Assembly: GCA_900319905.1 (NCBI GenBank)
Contig: ONQB01000008.1
Span: forward strand, 16,014-80,013
Direction of reading: 5' to 3'
Origin: an uncultured Prevotella sp.
Lineage (GTDB): Bacteria; Bacteroidota; Bacteroidia; Bacteroidales; Bacteroidaceae
Length of the DNA stretch: 64,000 bases
Shown: in pieces, positions 52,178 to 62,500 of the stretch
Numbering within the stretch: the stretch's first letter is position 1
Layout: each line of letters begins with the position of its first letter
Made by a program: the position numbers and the translations under genes
The notes under the pieces: model-generated
The model's database searches: none
Told to the model about the DNA's origin: nothing
What the model saw: the letters and a program-made list of their open reading frames with translations, nothing else

Positions 52178-54643
52178 TCACTTGACGATAAACTTCTTAC
52201 CATTCATGATATACACACCCTTGACAGGACGGACCACGCGGCGACCGTTGAGGTCATAGATCTTTCCGTTGGCGATGGTCTCTGCCTTGATGGTATCAAT
52301 ACCAGTGATGATTGCCTGGTATGCGGCGGGATCCATGAAGGTAAGGCTGATGACATAGCGCTTCACGGCACCGTCAGTACCAGTCTTGTCGAAACATACG
52401 GTAGCAGGGATGTTGAAGGTCTCGGCAATCTCAGCGTTGCAGTAAGTAGTGATGTTGGCGCTGTCGCCATCAGCTGCGAAGTTGATACCGATGTTGCCAC
52501 CCTCTGTCTGTGCATATCCATTGTTGTCGAAGGTAATGCCATTACCAACGGGATCAACAGCATCAGTGTAGGTTCCGTCCTGCTTCAGACCGCGGAATGT
52601 GCCAGAGGTCAGCAGTTCGTCAACAGAGCCATAGCCCAGTGCATTGGCAACGGTCTTAAGACCAACCTTGACAGTAGCGTCATCGAAACTGACGGGAAGC
52701 TTGACAGACATGCTGCCCACCTCGGAAATCTGAGCAAGGGTCTGCACAATCTGGAAGTTGACATTGACCGTCAGCATTTTTCCTGTTTCCTCATTGACGA
52801 GGAAGTACTGGCCATTGTAGGAATCGCCAACCTTCGTGTTGCCTGGGAACTGAATGCAGCGGAAGGTGCCCTTGGTGCCATCGCTGGCATAGACGATACC
52901 CCAGACGCAAGACTTAGCACCCCATGTGCCTCTGTGTCCATCAGCGGTCACCCAGAAGCCCGGGTTAGGTGTGCAAGTGTATGACTTGGTGTAGACGGGT
53001 TTGCCCGTTGCGACGAGAGAGTCCTGCTCGAGTGCATAGAGCACCGGCTCGGTAGTACCGATGAGGTCATTGACCTCTGAGATGTTGACAGAAGCGGTAG
53101 TGCCAGTGTTGTTGGCGTCAGAGAAGTTGTAGCTGTTGTCCAGCAGCTGCTGGATAATCAGGTTGCGTGTAGCCACGCTCTCAAACTTATTCTGGTCTAC
53201 TTCAGATCCCTTGATGATATAGAAGTTCACATGGACGCTGTAGTACTTGCTGTCCTTCACGAGATAGAGCACGGTGCGAGCGGTATCGCCGGCAGCGAGT
53301 GCATTGGGGTACTGACCAGCATGCATGGCTGAATAGTTGTTGGCAGCATCAGGCTCGATGAAGAAGGCTGCGGAGGCACCATAAGAAACGATGGTACCAT
53401 TCTTGGTCAACCAGTAGCCGCCATTGTTGGCTGTGGCGTTGGAAGAGAGACTGCCATTGGCGTCGATAGCCTGAAGGCTGAGGTCGGATGCCGTAGTGCC
53501 GAGGGCAGCGGCAATCGTATTGGTGTTGAGCGTGAATTTCACCGTCGAATAGTCAGTTGTCGGAACCTGTGACAGCTCGATGAGGGTGTCACCGACAGCC
53601 GTCATGTCATCGAGTCCATGATAAGGAGCTTCAATGATGTTGATGTTGTAACGCACGCGATAAGCCTTGTCTCCATAGACGAGATAGACGTCGGAGTAAA
53701 CCTTGTTGCCGACCTTGAGCGAGCCGGGATACTGTCCGATGTTCACCGCCAGAGTGGTATCGGCTGCCGCATAAGTGGGATTCTGCACATAGAACACGTC
53801 GGCTTTGTCATAAGGAGCATTGCCGCAGGCCGCAAGCGTGTCGCCACTGGCATCGAGTGCACGGCGCACCCATCCGTCATTGGTCTTGATCTTCACAATA
53901 CTGTCGGACATCATGCCGTAGGTGAGGTCGAGCTTCGGCTGATAGGCCATGCTGCTTGCTACAGAGGCGAAATCAGACTGTGACAGTCCGAGCAACTCTG
54001 GAACACCTTTCATGCTGACTTTGACGGCGTCGGCGTCATAACCTGAGCGCGGATACATCTCATGAGTGATCTCCTGCGAACCGACGATGTTCAACTTGGA
54101 AATCAACGGTTGTACTTCAGGAAGGGTAGGAACATAGACCCTCAGTGTGACATCGAACGTTGCCTGCTTGCCACCATAGTAGAGGGCTACCTTGGTTGAA
54201 ACGGTGTCAGAGGCGGTGAAATGGTTAGGCATCTGACCGACGTAGACGACATACTCGTCTTTGGTCACATTCCAACTGTTGCCCACATACCAGGCAGCGC
54301 CATCGTAGGCATGCACCTGACCGTCTTCGTCCATCCAGAACTCACCGTAGTTGCCGGTGTAGTTGTACTGAGTGGCACCATCCTTGCCGATCAAGGCGAA
54401 CATCTTGCTGGCATCGTCGGTTGGTGCTTTGGTAGCCCAATCGTCGAGCGCCTTGGCGAGGGTGGCCGTGTCGGTGCCCAATGTCGTGGCGACATCTGTC
54501 AGCTTAAACTTGATTTGGGCTTGAGAGTAGTCGGTGGTCGGTCCTTGCGTCACTTCCCCCGAGAACTGAGCAAATGCGTTGGTGCCGACAAAGAGCAGCA
54601 TCATGCAAAGTGCCCACTTGAGTGTTAGCGTAAACTTTTTCAT
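52178..54643 (-). CDS. Secreted protein with five DUF4859-like modules
   Basis: An 821-residue exported protein. A signal peptide (about 1-25) precedes five related modules of about 130-160 residues (starting near 30, 180, 350, 490 and 645). They share a (P)TTDYSxxxxxF or SFDDATVKVG opening, a G-rich WxxxxG segment (GEFWMDEDGQV, GGYWLTKNGTIV, PGFWVTADGHR) and a closing VGQMPN/IGQYPG/AGQYPN/FPGNTKVGD step. The tail (GKIYDLNGRRV...GVYIMNGKKFIVK, two segments) is a type IX sorting-like signal. The function is unknown; a surface adhesin or glycan-binding role is a guess. It has its own promoter and lies beside the SusC/D locus. Confidence 0.75.
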   Translation of the reverse strand: MKKFTLTLKWALCMMLLFVGTNAFAQFSGEVTQGPTTDYSQAQIKFKLTDVATTLGTDTATLAKALDDWATKAPTDDASKMFALIGKDGATQYNYTGNYGEFWMDEDGQVHAYDGAAWYVGNSWNVTKDEYVVYVGQMPNHFTASDTVSTKVALYYGGKQATFDVTLRVYVPTLPEVQPLISKLNIVGSQEITHEMYPRSGYDADAVKVSMKGVPELLGLSQSDFASVASSMAYQPKLDLTYGMMSDSIVKIKTNDGWVRRALDASGDTLAACGNAPYDKADVFYVQNPTYAAADTTLAVNIGQYPGSLKVGNKVYSDVYLVYGDKAYRVRYNINIIEAPYHGLDDMTAVGDTLIELSQVPTTDYSTVKFTLNTNTIAAALGTTASDLSLQAIDANGSLSSNATANNGGYWLTKNGTIVSYGASAAFFIEPDAANNYSAMHAGQYPNALAAGDTARTVLYLVKDSKYYSVHVNFYIIKGSEVDQNKFESVATRNLIIQQLLDNSYNFSDANNTGTTASVNISEVNDLIGTTEPVLYALEQDSLVATGKPVYTKSYTCTPNPGFWVTADGHRGTWGAKSCVWGIVYASDGTKGTFRCIQFPGNTKVGDSYNGQYFLVNEETGKMLTVNVNFQIVQTLAQISEVGSMSVKLPVSFDDATVKVGLKTVANALGYGSVDELLTSGTFRGLKQDGTYTDAVDPVGNGITFDNNGYAQTEGGNIGINFAADGDSANITTYCNAEIAETFNIPATVCFDKTGTDGAVKRYVISLTFMDPAAYQAIITGIDTIKAETIANGKIYDLNGRRVVRPVKGVYIMNGKKFIVK

Positions 54644-54745
54644 TGTACTTAAGTTTTAGTAGATAAACTATCTTTTTGTTCTGTGATTCTATTTAGGTGG
54701 GAGCGGTGCTCTCAAAATGTATGCTTCATGCTGTTTCAACACTTG

Positions 54746-54753
54746 CAAATATA
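54746..54753 (-). promoter_or_regulatory. -7 box of the DUF4859-like gene
   Basis: Reads TATATTTG on the minus strand, about 100 nt before the ATG at 54643, giving a long leader by the standards of this window. Confidence 0.5.
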
Positions 54754-55215
54754 GGCAAATAAATGACTTGTTAATAGAATTATCGTCTATAATTATCCCT
54801 CTTGGACGGAATTGACAGCAATTTGGACAATTGTTTTGTTTGTGGCTGGCCATATAAGGAGTACTGGCTCTTTGATTAATACTCTTGGAAGATGCTTGGG
54901 TATTCGGAGAGAAGATATCGTGGCATCGTACTGTAATAACGGAGGTGCACTTGAGAGTTACCATAGAATTGACTTTGCCTAAGTGGAATTGAACGCAGTT
55001 GTGCTCTGCACTGGATATTGTCAATTTCATTCATGTGTAATTAACATTGTGGAGGCCATCTTTTTAAACGAGGTCGTCCATGACTCCAAATAACGCTATT
55101 TTCGACCACTCTGGCAACTTGTTGGTTGTCAGATAGTTGCGTTGCCTGGAGATTAAAATCAATGAAATTGTTCTCTAAAAGTGCTGATAAATAGTCGGAG
55201 TTACGCCGTAATCGC

Positions 55216-55303
55216 ACTGACATTTCGGCGTAACGCCGTCTTCGTTTCGGCGAAATGGCGTCTTCGTTTCGGCGAAACTCCGACTTCGTTTCGGCGAAAT
55301 GGC
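55216..55303. repeat. 22-bp intergenic tandem array C
   Basis: Four consecutive units of exactly 22 bp (55216, 55238, 55260, 55282), each containing TTTCGGCG, most with TTTCGGCGAAA. The core matches array A on its minus strand. The array lies 460 bp upstream of the DUF4859-like promoter. The rest of the gap 54754-55487 shows no gene. Confidence 0.88.
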
Positions 55304-55487
55304 GACGCGCTCTCGGTTTGGGGGAAATTTCTTTACGATATTAGACAATTTCCTTCTCAAAATGACGCTTTTCCCATATCAACGCTTTGTAAACTTATTT
55401 CTGAATATATTAATGACTATGAATAAATGTTATCACCTTTTCAAGGTAATGATTTTTCTCAGGGTGATAGTTTGGGAGCATACACAA

Positions 55488-55533
55488 AAAAAGACAGCGC
55501 AGTCACCGGTAGGTGTAACTGCGCTGTCTTTTT
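55488..55533. terminator. Terminator of the surface locus
   Basis: AAAAAGACAGCGCAGT (55488-55503) pairs perfectly with ACTGCGCTGTCTTTTT (55518-55533); the loop has a further CACC/GGTG pairing. It lies 16 bp after the stop of the DUF6055-type gene. Confidence 0.9.
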
Positions 55534-55548
55534 CGTAGTACAAGTCGT

Positions 55549-57189
55549 TTAGTCTATCTTATAGAGATATGGCAGCTGATCGTCTGTAGATTCCTTCTCA
55601 TCCCATGGACACTGACGGTAGACCATGGGCGAGCCTTGGACGACGACTAACAGCCGGCGCACCCCAGAGGGCACGGTGAAGGAAAGCTCTGATTCCTGGT
55701 TGGCGGCATTGACGAAGCGCGACGGGCCATAGACGCGGGAACCGTCGTTCATGTAAGCCACGAATCCATATGCCCAACCTTCATTGCCGGCAAGGTCGGT
55801 GGTGTTGAAATGATTGACCGTGGCCACGGTTTTGCCATCACCGTCTACCTGCTTGCCGGGGTCGGTGCTTACAAGCGGCGAACCGACAGGAAGGCCTTTG
55901 AAATGGAACGTGACAGGTGAGCCGGCCTTGAAGTTGTTGACCTTAATCACATTGAAGCCGGTTGGTTGGGGGCAGGAGCTATAAGCGACGCAGTGCCAGC
56001 CCGCGGTGGTGTCACATGTTGCCACCGTGTAGCGGTCAATGGTAGAGGCGCCTACATAAGCTCGGATACGGTTGTAGTCGAAAGTTGCCGTCTTGCGCGC
56101 ATAGTCGAATAGAACCGTACGCAGCGAGTCGTAATTGTTGCCCAGATAGATACGCATGAAGGCCTGGTTGGCATCCTCTGGATAGACACTCTTGTTCCAT
56201 ATCTGTCCCAGGGCATCGTTGCCATAATACTGCAACCAATAGTACTGCTCGAAGTAGGAGGCGTAGCGCTGCCATTCATGTTCGAAATGACGATGGCAGT
56301 TGGCCAGCCAAACGGAGAAGTTGTAGGACGTGATGGCCTCGGAGGGATAGTCTTGGAACGACTGGAACTGTGCGCATTGCTCCCAGAAGCCACAGCCTCC
56401 GTTGGACTTGGGATAGCCGTAACGGAAGTTGGAATGGAAGTTGTCGCTACCTCCGTTGAGGATTCGGTCGCAATAGCCCTGATACTGGAAGCAGTGACCA
56501 ATCTCATGACCGATGGTAGAGCCCACGGGATGGCAGGTAGAAGGATTGACCCACAGGGTGCCAATCACATTGTCAAAACCGGAGCCCACTGCCAGCCAGT
56601 CGGTCTGATAGAGCAGATAGATGCCCATCTTGTAATGGTCGAGCTGGCTTCGTCCGCCTCCGGTGGTCACCATCTTCAAAGAGTCGACATTGCGCGTGTA
56701 GAACATCTCAGCCTTGCGAAGCAGATCGTCTACGTCGACGCGCAAGTTGGCGCTGACGCTGGGACTGTTGGGGTTGTCGCCAAACTTCGAATCCCAATAG
56801 ACGACAAAGTGCTCCGACTCCTTGCTATGCTTGAAGCACCAGCGGGAGTTGGGATTCATGTAGTCATTGTTGTAGTTGTTGTCTGAGACGTTGGTCTTCC
56901 ACAGGATGCGACTGGGATCCCCTATGACCAGTGAGCAGGAGTCGGAAGAGAACATGCCCGTCAGTCGATAGTCCTGATAGCCCCGGCTGTAACGGGACGA
57001 GTAGCGGCGAAGAACAGGCAGGGTCGTACCGCGCCCCAGCAACTCAACCGAATCGAGTCCTTCCATAGAAAAGAGGAACCGATTGTCCTTAAACCGATTC
57101 TGATATTTCACCCAAAGAGAATCCTGGGCGAAGGCCGTCATGGCAATAAATGCCATGAAGACGGTAAGTAAGAGTGGTTTGCGAATCAT
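55549..57189 (-). CDS. Secreted DUF6055-type putative zincin
   Basis: A 546-residue exported protein: signal peptide (about 1-21, ending AFAQ), a region around SKESEHFVVYWDSKFG typical of the family I know as DUF6055, and a clear HExxH motif, HEIGH at 228-232 (GSTIGHEIGHCFQYQ), with a possible third ligand Glu270 in GFWEQCAQF. A beta-rich C-terminal domain follows (about 400-546). It is likely a zinc protease acting at the surface or in the periplasm, but no activity is known to me. A frame from 57228 abuts the upstream stop; the signal peptide favours 57189. It is the last gene of the SusC/D transcript. Confidence 0.72.
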   Translation of the reverse strand: MIRKPLLLTVFMAFIAMTAFAQDSLWVKYQNRFKDNRFLFSMEGLDSVELLGRGTTLPVLRRYSSRYSRGYQDYRLTGMFSSDSCSLVIGDPSRILWKTNVSDNNYNNDYMNPNSRWCFKHSKESEHFVVYWDSKFGDNPNSPSVSANLRVDVDDLLRKAEMFYTRNVDSLKMVTTGGGRSQLDHYKMGIYLLYQTDWLAVGSGFDNVIGTLWVNPSTCHPVGSTIGHEIGHCFQYQGYCDRILNGGSDNFHSNFRYGYPKSNGGCGFWEQCAQFQSFQDYPSEAITSYNFSVWLANCHRHFEHEWQRYASYFEQYYWLQYYGNDALGQIWNKSVYPEDANQAFMRIYLGNNYDSLRTVLFDYARKTATFDYNRIRAYVGASTIDRYTVATCDTTAGWHCVAYSSCPQPTGFNVIKVNNFKAGSPVTFHFKGLPVGSPLVSTDPGKQVDGDGKTVATVNHFNTTDLAGNEGWAYGFVAYMNDGSRVYGPSRFVNAANQESELSFTVPSGVRRLLVVVQGSPMVYRQCPWDEKESTDDQLPYLYKID

Positions 57190-57228
57190 AGAATGTATGC
57201 TGTTTATTTCACGATGTCTTCTTTTCAT

Positions 57229-57672
57229 CTATTTGATGATGAGTTTCTGGCCATTGACGATGTAGATGCCCTTGGGCAGGGCAGGTATGTGCTTCAGGCC
57301 CGTACCTATCAATTTGCCACTAATGGAATAGACCGTGAAGGTAGTGGCATGGTCATTGTCATTGTGGATGGTCTTGATGCCTGTTGGCAAGGCAATCTTG
57401 GTGGCATGGAACTTGATTTCCTTGATACGGGAGAAGAGGATGGACCGGTGGGGACTGACCAGTTGCAGGCGCTTCTCAGAAGGGTAGATCATAGGGCCGT
57501 GTTCGTCCGACTGATACTCAGGCAGCACTGTCTCAATGGGAGAGCCCGTCTTGGTGACCACCGTGATGGCGATGCGGCCTACCGAGTCGGTGGCTTCCGT
57601 GGTGGCTTGTGTTTGCGCAGAGCAATTTGCGGCAAACAACAGAGAAATCATTATTGTTGATAATCGCATCAT
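57229..57672 (-). CDS. Small secreted protein with sorting-like tail
   Basis: 147 residues: signal peptide (about 1-19), about 75 residues without a recognised domain, and a C-terminal stretch of about 60 residues (TTFTVYSISGKLIGTG, LPKGIYIVNGQKLIIK) that matches the type IX secretion sorting pattern. It is therefore almost a bare sorting domain with a short cargo. It lies 24 bp after susD and directly before the zincin gene, in the same transcript. Function unknown. Confidence 0.65.
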   Translation of the reverse strand: MMRLSTIMISLLFAANCSAQTQATTEATDSVGRIAITVVTKTGSPIETVLPEYQSDEHGPMIYPSEKRLQLVSPHRSILFSRIKEIKFHATKIALPTGIKTIHNDNDHATTFTVYSISGKLIGTGLKHIPALPKGIYIVNGQKLIIK

Positions 57673-57696
57673 AATTGTATTGATCTTATTGCTATA

Positions 57697-59517
57697 TTAA
57701 AATCCGATTTTACCATTGTGGCTATAATGGAGATACCAGTTGGCAGGCTGCATGAGGTCTACAGAAATGAGCGCCCGCATCTCGGCCGCCTTGTCAGCAC
57801 CGCGTCGGTTGTACACTCTATTGGCGAGATAAGATGGATCGTTACGGCGCAGAGCCACGCGCATGAGGTCGTAGAAGCGCTGTCCTTCGAACGCAAATTC
57901 CAAGGCATCCTCGTCGATGATGAGGTCTTCAACTTTTTCTATCTCATAATTGAGTGTGTCGGCAGCCGCCATGGTTGCCGGAGCTGCGGGGTAGAGGTAA
58001 TGGTTGTTGAGCTCTGTCCAACCGCTGCCATGCGAATGGATGCCGATAGTATTCTCATTGGCGCGTTGCATGGTGGTGCGCAGGATATATCGGCTGGAAG
58101 GAAAATCAAATCTTTCCAACCAAGCCTTGTCGTTGGGATAATAAGGCATGATGCTGTCACGCAGCACATCATTATTGATGCCAGTCTTCAGAATCTGGAA
58201 GGCGAAGCGTGGGAAACCGGCCCGGTTCAGCGCCTCGGCCATGTGCAGGTAGACCATCGTGCGGCGGTAGAGGTAAACAGAGCCCAAATGATATTTTGAC
58301 ATTAAAATTACACTTTCCCTTCCCTGGTCACTAAAGACTACGTGCTTCTGGTAAACGCCCGAGAAACGGAGGTCACCCGTCCGGTTGTCATCCAGGCCTT
58401 TGGGAGCATAGACAACGTTGCCGCTGGAAGTCAGCTGACAATAATCCTGCGCAGCAGAGAGGTCGGATATAGCCTGAGAGGGAATGATGGATGCCTTATA
58501 GTTGTTGGTATTATCAGCATTGTAAAGCGATTGGAGATGGCAGTAGCCGGCGCTTGCCGCATTTGTCTCACTGGGAATCATCGTCATGGTTTCACCTGTA
58601 GCACTATAGTTATAAGCTGTAGCACCAAAACAGGTACTTGACCACTGATGGTAGGAAGACACCCACATCGAGCCGCTGACCTCCATCCATTTGTCGCTGT
58701 TGTCGCTGATGGGATATTCGCTGTTGGAGCCATTGCGCGTGCTGATATATTTGTAGTAGCATAGCGCAGCGTCACGATAGTGCCCGCCCCAAAGATTCAG
58801 CTCGCCTTCGAGGAAATAGATAGGGATGAAGAAGAGACGTGAGTCGTAACCGCCTACCGAACCATAGTTGGGCGATTCCACTTGTTCCAATCCTTTGAGG
58901 TCGTCGAGGAAATAGTCACAGATTTCCTGAATGCCCTTGCGCGGATAGTCTTGGCGAAGTGACTCTGTGCGGTTGTCAATATAATCGGTTACGAAAGGCA
59001 CGCTGCCGTAGTTGAGTGCCAGTTGCAGATAGGCCCAGGCACGAAACGACTTCATGGCTGCATACTCCTTGAGGAAAATGCGCTCGTTCCGGCTGTTGCG
59101 CATGGCAGTATCGGCATGCGCAATGAAGTAATTGCAGTTGTTGATGACGGCATAGTACTCGGCCGGCGAGTTGTAGGCATTGCTGTCGTTGATATTGAAG
59201 AGTGCAAGGTTGCGTATGTCAGCGGACGTATTGGTGTTGACGTCCACGAGGTCGCCCCGCATCTCGCCCAGGAGTACCGTGCGGTCGGCCAGTTGCTGCA
59301 TCTTGCTGACAACACCGATTACGCTGTACAACGTGTCATCGGCATTTTCAAGATGATCTTTGTCAGAAAAGATGACGCGGTCGGAATCCTGATCAAGAAA
59401 GTCGGAGCACGAAGACAGCGACAGGGCGAGACAGGAGAGCAGCATCAATCCCAATCCATAGCTCATCAGTCGGCAGAGGCCGGACTGACGGAAATATCTG
59501 TTAGTGTTCGTATCCAT
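57697..59517 (-). CDS. SusD/RagB-family surface lipoprotein
   Basis: A 606-residue lipoprotein. The lipobox LSSC places the lipidated cysteine at residue 37, followed by SDFLDQD, a start typical of SusD proteins. TPR-like helices (NCNYFIAHADTAM, AMKSFRAWAYLQLALNYGSVPFVTDY) and the C-terminal EFAFEGQRFYDLMRVALR segment are characteristic. It covers the SusC barrel as a lid and binds the nutrient. The gene starts 35 bp after the SusC stop. Ligand type cannot be read; neighbours suggest peptide or glycopeptide. Confidence 0.92.
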   Translation of the reverse strand: MDTNTNRYFRQSGLCRLMSYGLGLMLLSCLALSLSSCSDFLDQDSDRVIFSDKDHLENADDTLYSVIGVVSKMQQLADRTVLLGEMRGDLVDVNTNTSADIRNLALFNINDSNAYNSPAEYYAVINNCNYFIAHADTAMRNSRNERIFLKEYAAMKSFRAWAYLQLALNYGSVPFVTDYIDNRTESLRQDYPRKGIQEICDYFLDDLKGLEQVESPNYGSVGGYDSRLFFIPIYFLEGELNLWGGHYRDAALCYYKYISTRNGSNSEYPISDNSDKWMEVSGSMWVSSYHQWSSTCFGATAYNYSATGETMTMIPSETNAASAGYCHLQSLYNADNTNNYKASIIPSQAISDLSAAQDYCQLTSSGNVVYAPKGLDDNRTGDLRFSGVYQKHVVFSDQGRESVILMSKYHLGSVYLYRRTMVYLHMAEALNRAGFPRFAFQILKTGINNDVLRDSIMPYYPNDKAWLERFDFPSSRYILRTTMQRANENTIGIHSHGSGWTELNNHYLYPAAPATMAAADTLNYEIEKVEDLIIDEDALEFAFEGQRFYDLMRVALRRNDPSYLANRVYNRRGADKAAEMRALISVDLMQPANWYLHYSHNGKIGF

Positions 59518-59552
59518 ATGATTTCGAATGTATTTGTTATTGTAGGCTTCAA

Positions 59553-62500
59553 CTAGAGGTTAATCTTTACACCAGCCACAAAGCTTCGGCTCTGTGGCAA
59601 CTGACCGGCATCAATGCCCTGACCAATCACGGAGGAGGTGACGGCGAACTCAGGATCGGATCCTAAGTATTTGGTCAGCGTGAAGACGTTGTTGGCTTGT
59701 ACCCAGAACTCCATGCCCTGCAAATAAGAGGTGTGGACGGGCAACGTATAGCTAAGGGTGACAGTCTTCAAGCGGAAGTAGCTGCCATCTTCAATCCATC
59801 GGTCGGAGAAGCGACTGTTGCCCATGGGGTCTTGGAAGCTCACGCGCGGCATGGATGTCTGGTCACCCTCGCTCTGCCAGCGTTGCAACATGGCCGTGGT
59901 CTGGTTGATGAAGCGGCTGCCGCTTTCAAGCTGCTGGCGCTGGTAGTTGAACACGTCGTTGCCAAGACAATAGTTGAAGTTTGCGTCCAGCCGGAAGCGC
60001 TTGTAGCTCAGCGAGGTGAAGACATTGCCATAAGCCTTAGGATTAGGATCGCCGATGAAGGTACGGTCGGCATCGGTAATCTGGTGGTCACCATTAAGGT
60101 CGACGAAGTGCATGTCACCAGCTGAGAAGTAGTTATGGTCTATGCCGTTGGCACCTACGATGTAGAGCCCCGCCTTCTTTGCCTCAGCGGTTGTGGCGAA
60201 GACACCTTCCGTCTTGTAACCATAGAAGCGGTTGGCGGCTCCTCCTATCTGACTGCGGATGGTTGCGCCGTAGACGGTGTTGTCAATAGAGTTCTGTCCC
60301 TCAGGCAGTGCTGTCAGCTCGTTCTTATAATGGCCGACGCTTACGCCGAGTTCCCATTGCCAGTCTTTTGTCACGATGGCTTTGCCAGAGAGCGTGACAT
60401 CGAAGCCTTGGTTCTTCATCTTACCGCCGTTGCTCCAGTTGCGCTTCAGGCCTGACAGCCAGCCCAGCGACTGATAGGTCAGGAGGTTGGAGATGTGGCT
60501 GTTGAAATAGTTGGCACGGAGGTTGAGTCTGTTGGACAGGAAGTTCGCCTCGATACCTACATTAAAGCGGCGGGTCGTCTCCCATTGCAGCTCGTTGTTG
60601 CCGATATTCTCAAACGACAAGCCCGAGACATCAGACAGGAACTGCTTGCCTGCGAAATAGCTTCGGGCTGCATAGGGGTCGATGTCGTCATTGCCGGAGA
60701 CATCATATCCGGCGGAGAGCTTAAGATAGTTGAGCCATCGTGTGGGCGTGAACCAAGGTTCGTTGCTGACCAGCCATCCAGCCTGCACGCCATAGAACAA
60801 GCCCCAAGGAGCAGAGAACGCACGGACGGCATCGGCTGCATCGTGACCGAAGCGGGAAGAGGTTTCGGCTGTGAGGTTGAGTTGTGCGTAGTAGCGTTGC
60901 AGGTAATTGTAGTTGACCTGTGCATACCACGCCCAACTGTCCCAACTCTCGTCAGCTCCGGCAGCCTGGGCGTTCTGCAGGGATGAGCTGATGAATGGAG
61001 TCTTATCATTACCTGTATTGTAACCCAACTGCGTGTTGAGCGAGTAGCTTTCCCAAATAATGCGTGCACCGCCAAATGCCTGCAGGTCGTGGGCACCATA
61101 ACGGTTGGCCCAGTCGAGCCGGAGGTCGCTGAACACGGAGTTTTGCTTGGATGCCAACGAGCGTACTTCATTTTCCCTATTGACGCCCAGCGCCGAGACG
61201 TAATAGCTTGGCACGCCATTGAGAGGAATGTAGTACTTCTCATTGGTATTCACAAGGTTGTAAGCGAAATGCTCGCTCAGCGTCAGGTGGCTGTTGAACT
61301 TATACTTTGGAGTGACCGACAGCGAGACCATTGAGTTTTGGAAATGGTTTTTGTTATTTCCATCACCATAGATATTGATGGCAACGGGGTTGGCCAGCTT
61401 ATAGTTGTATTTGTCATACAGGGCCAAAGCCTCGTCAAGGTAGGTCTCATCATTGATGTCGATGAAACTGTTGGAGAGCACACCCTCGGAGTATGCGTAA
61501 GGGCTCAGCATAGGGCTCTTGGCGTAAGCGAGGAACGAAGGCGATGATGGTGTACCCTCGGTATAGTTGAGCGGGGCGCCGTCGTTGCGCAGGTTGCGTC
61601 TCTGATTGTCAAAGGAGGCGTCGAAGCGCAAAGAGAAAGCAGTGGAAAGCGCAATGTCGGTATTGAACCGGATGTTCAGACGGTTCATGCCGTTATACTT
61701 CAGCGTGCTCTGCTGGTTGACGTAACCCAAAGAGAGGTTGTAGTTGGCCACATCGTCGCCACCTTCCACATTCACTGAATAGTTCTGTGTGAAGGCTGTA
61801 CGGTAAACCAAGTCCTTCCAGTCGGTATTGTTGTGATACTGTGGATAGTAGTAATAAGTAGGATCCTCATTAAGGAACTTAAAGTCGGTGATGGACGTGT
61901 TGGTTGTGCCCAGCAAGTCGGACGCGTAGCTCTTAAACTGTGACGCATTCATCATGTCGATGAACTTCGGTTCCAAGGTCACGCCCCCGGATAGGCTGGC
62001 TGTGATGCGCGTTGCCATCGAGTGGTTGCGGCGGGTCTCAATGAGCAGTACGCCGTTGGCACCCTTGCTGCCATAGAGAGCCGTGCCATTGCGAAGCAAC
62101 GTCACTTTCTCGATGTCAGTCACCGAGATGTTACTGAGAATGTCATTGTAGAATCCCGAGTGGAGCATCCCGCGTCCATATTGCTGGTCATAGATCACGC
62201 CATCTACAACAACCAGCGGCTGCGCATTGGTATTGAGCGAACTCAGGCCATTAGCCAGCATGATGCCTCCCAGCCCGGGCGTGCCATTGCGCAAGGTGGT
62301 GTGCATCTCTGCGCCAAGCTTCTTCTGTATTTCACTCTCTATGGAAACATCGTTGGAGTATTTGAAATTCTGTGCTGACGTTGTAGAGGTGAGGTTTACA
62401 CCATCGTCATATTCACTGCTGAAACCAGTGGGGTAGAGGACAGCCGTTGGTTGCTCCTCTGCCTTACGAAGTCCCATCAGTGTGACATTCATCTCCGGTG

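Noticed and set aside
54689-55030. 113-residue frame upstream of the DUF4859-like gene
   Set aside because: It overlaps that gene's probable promoter and leader and has no domain-like features.
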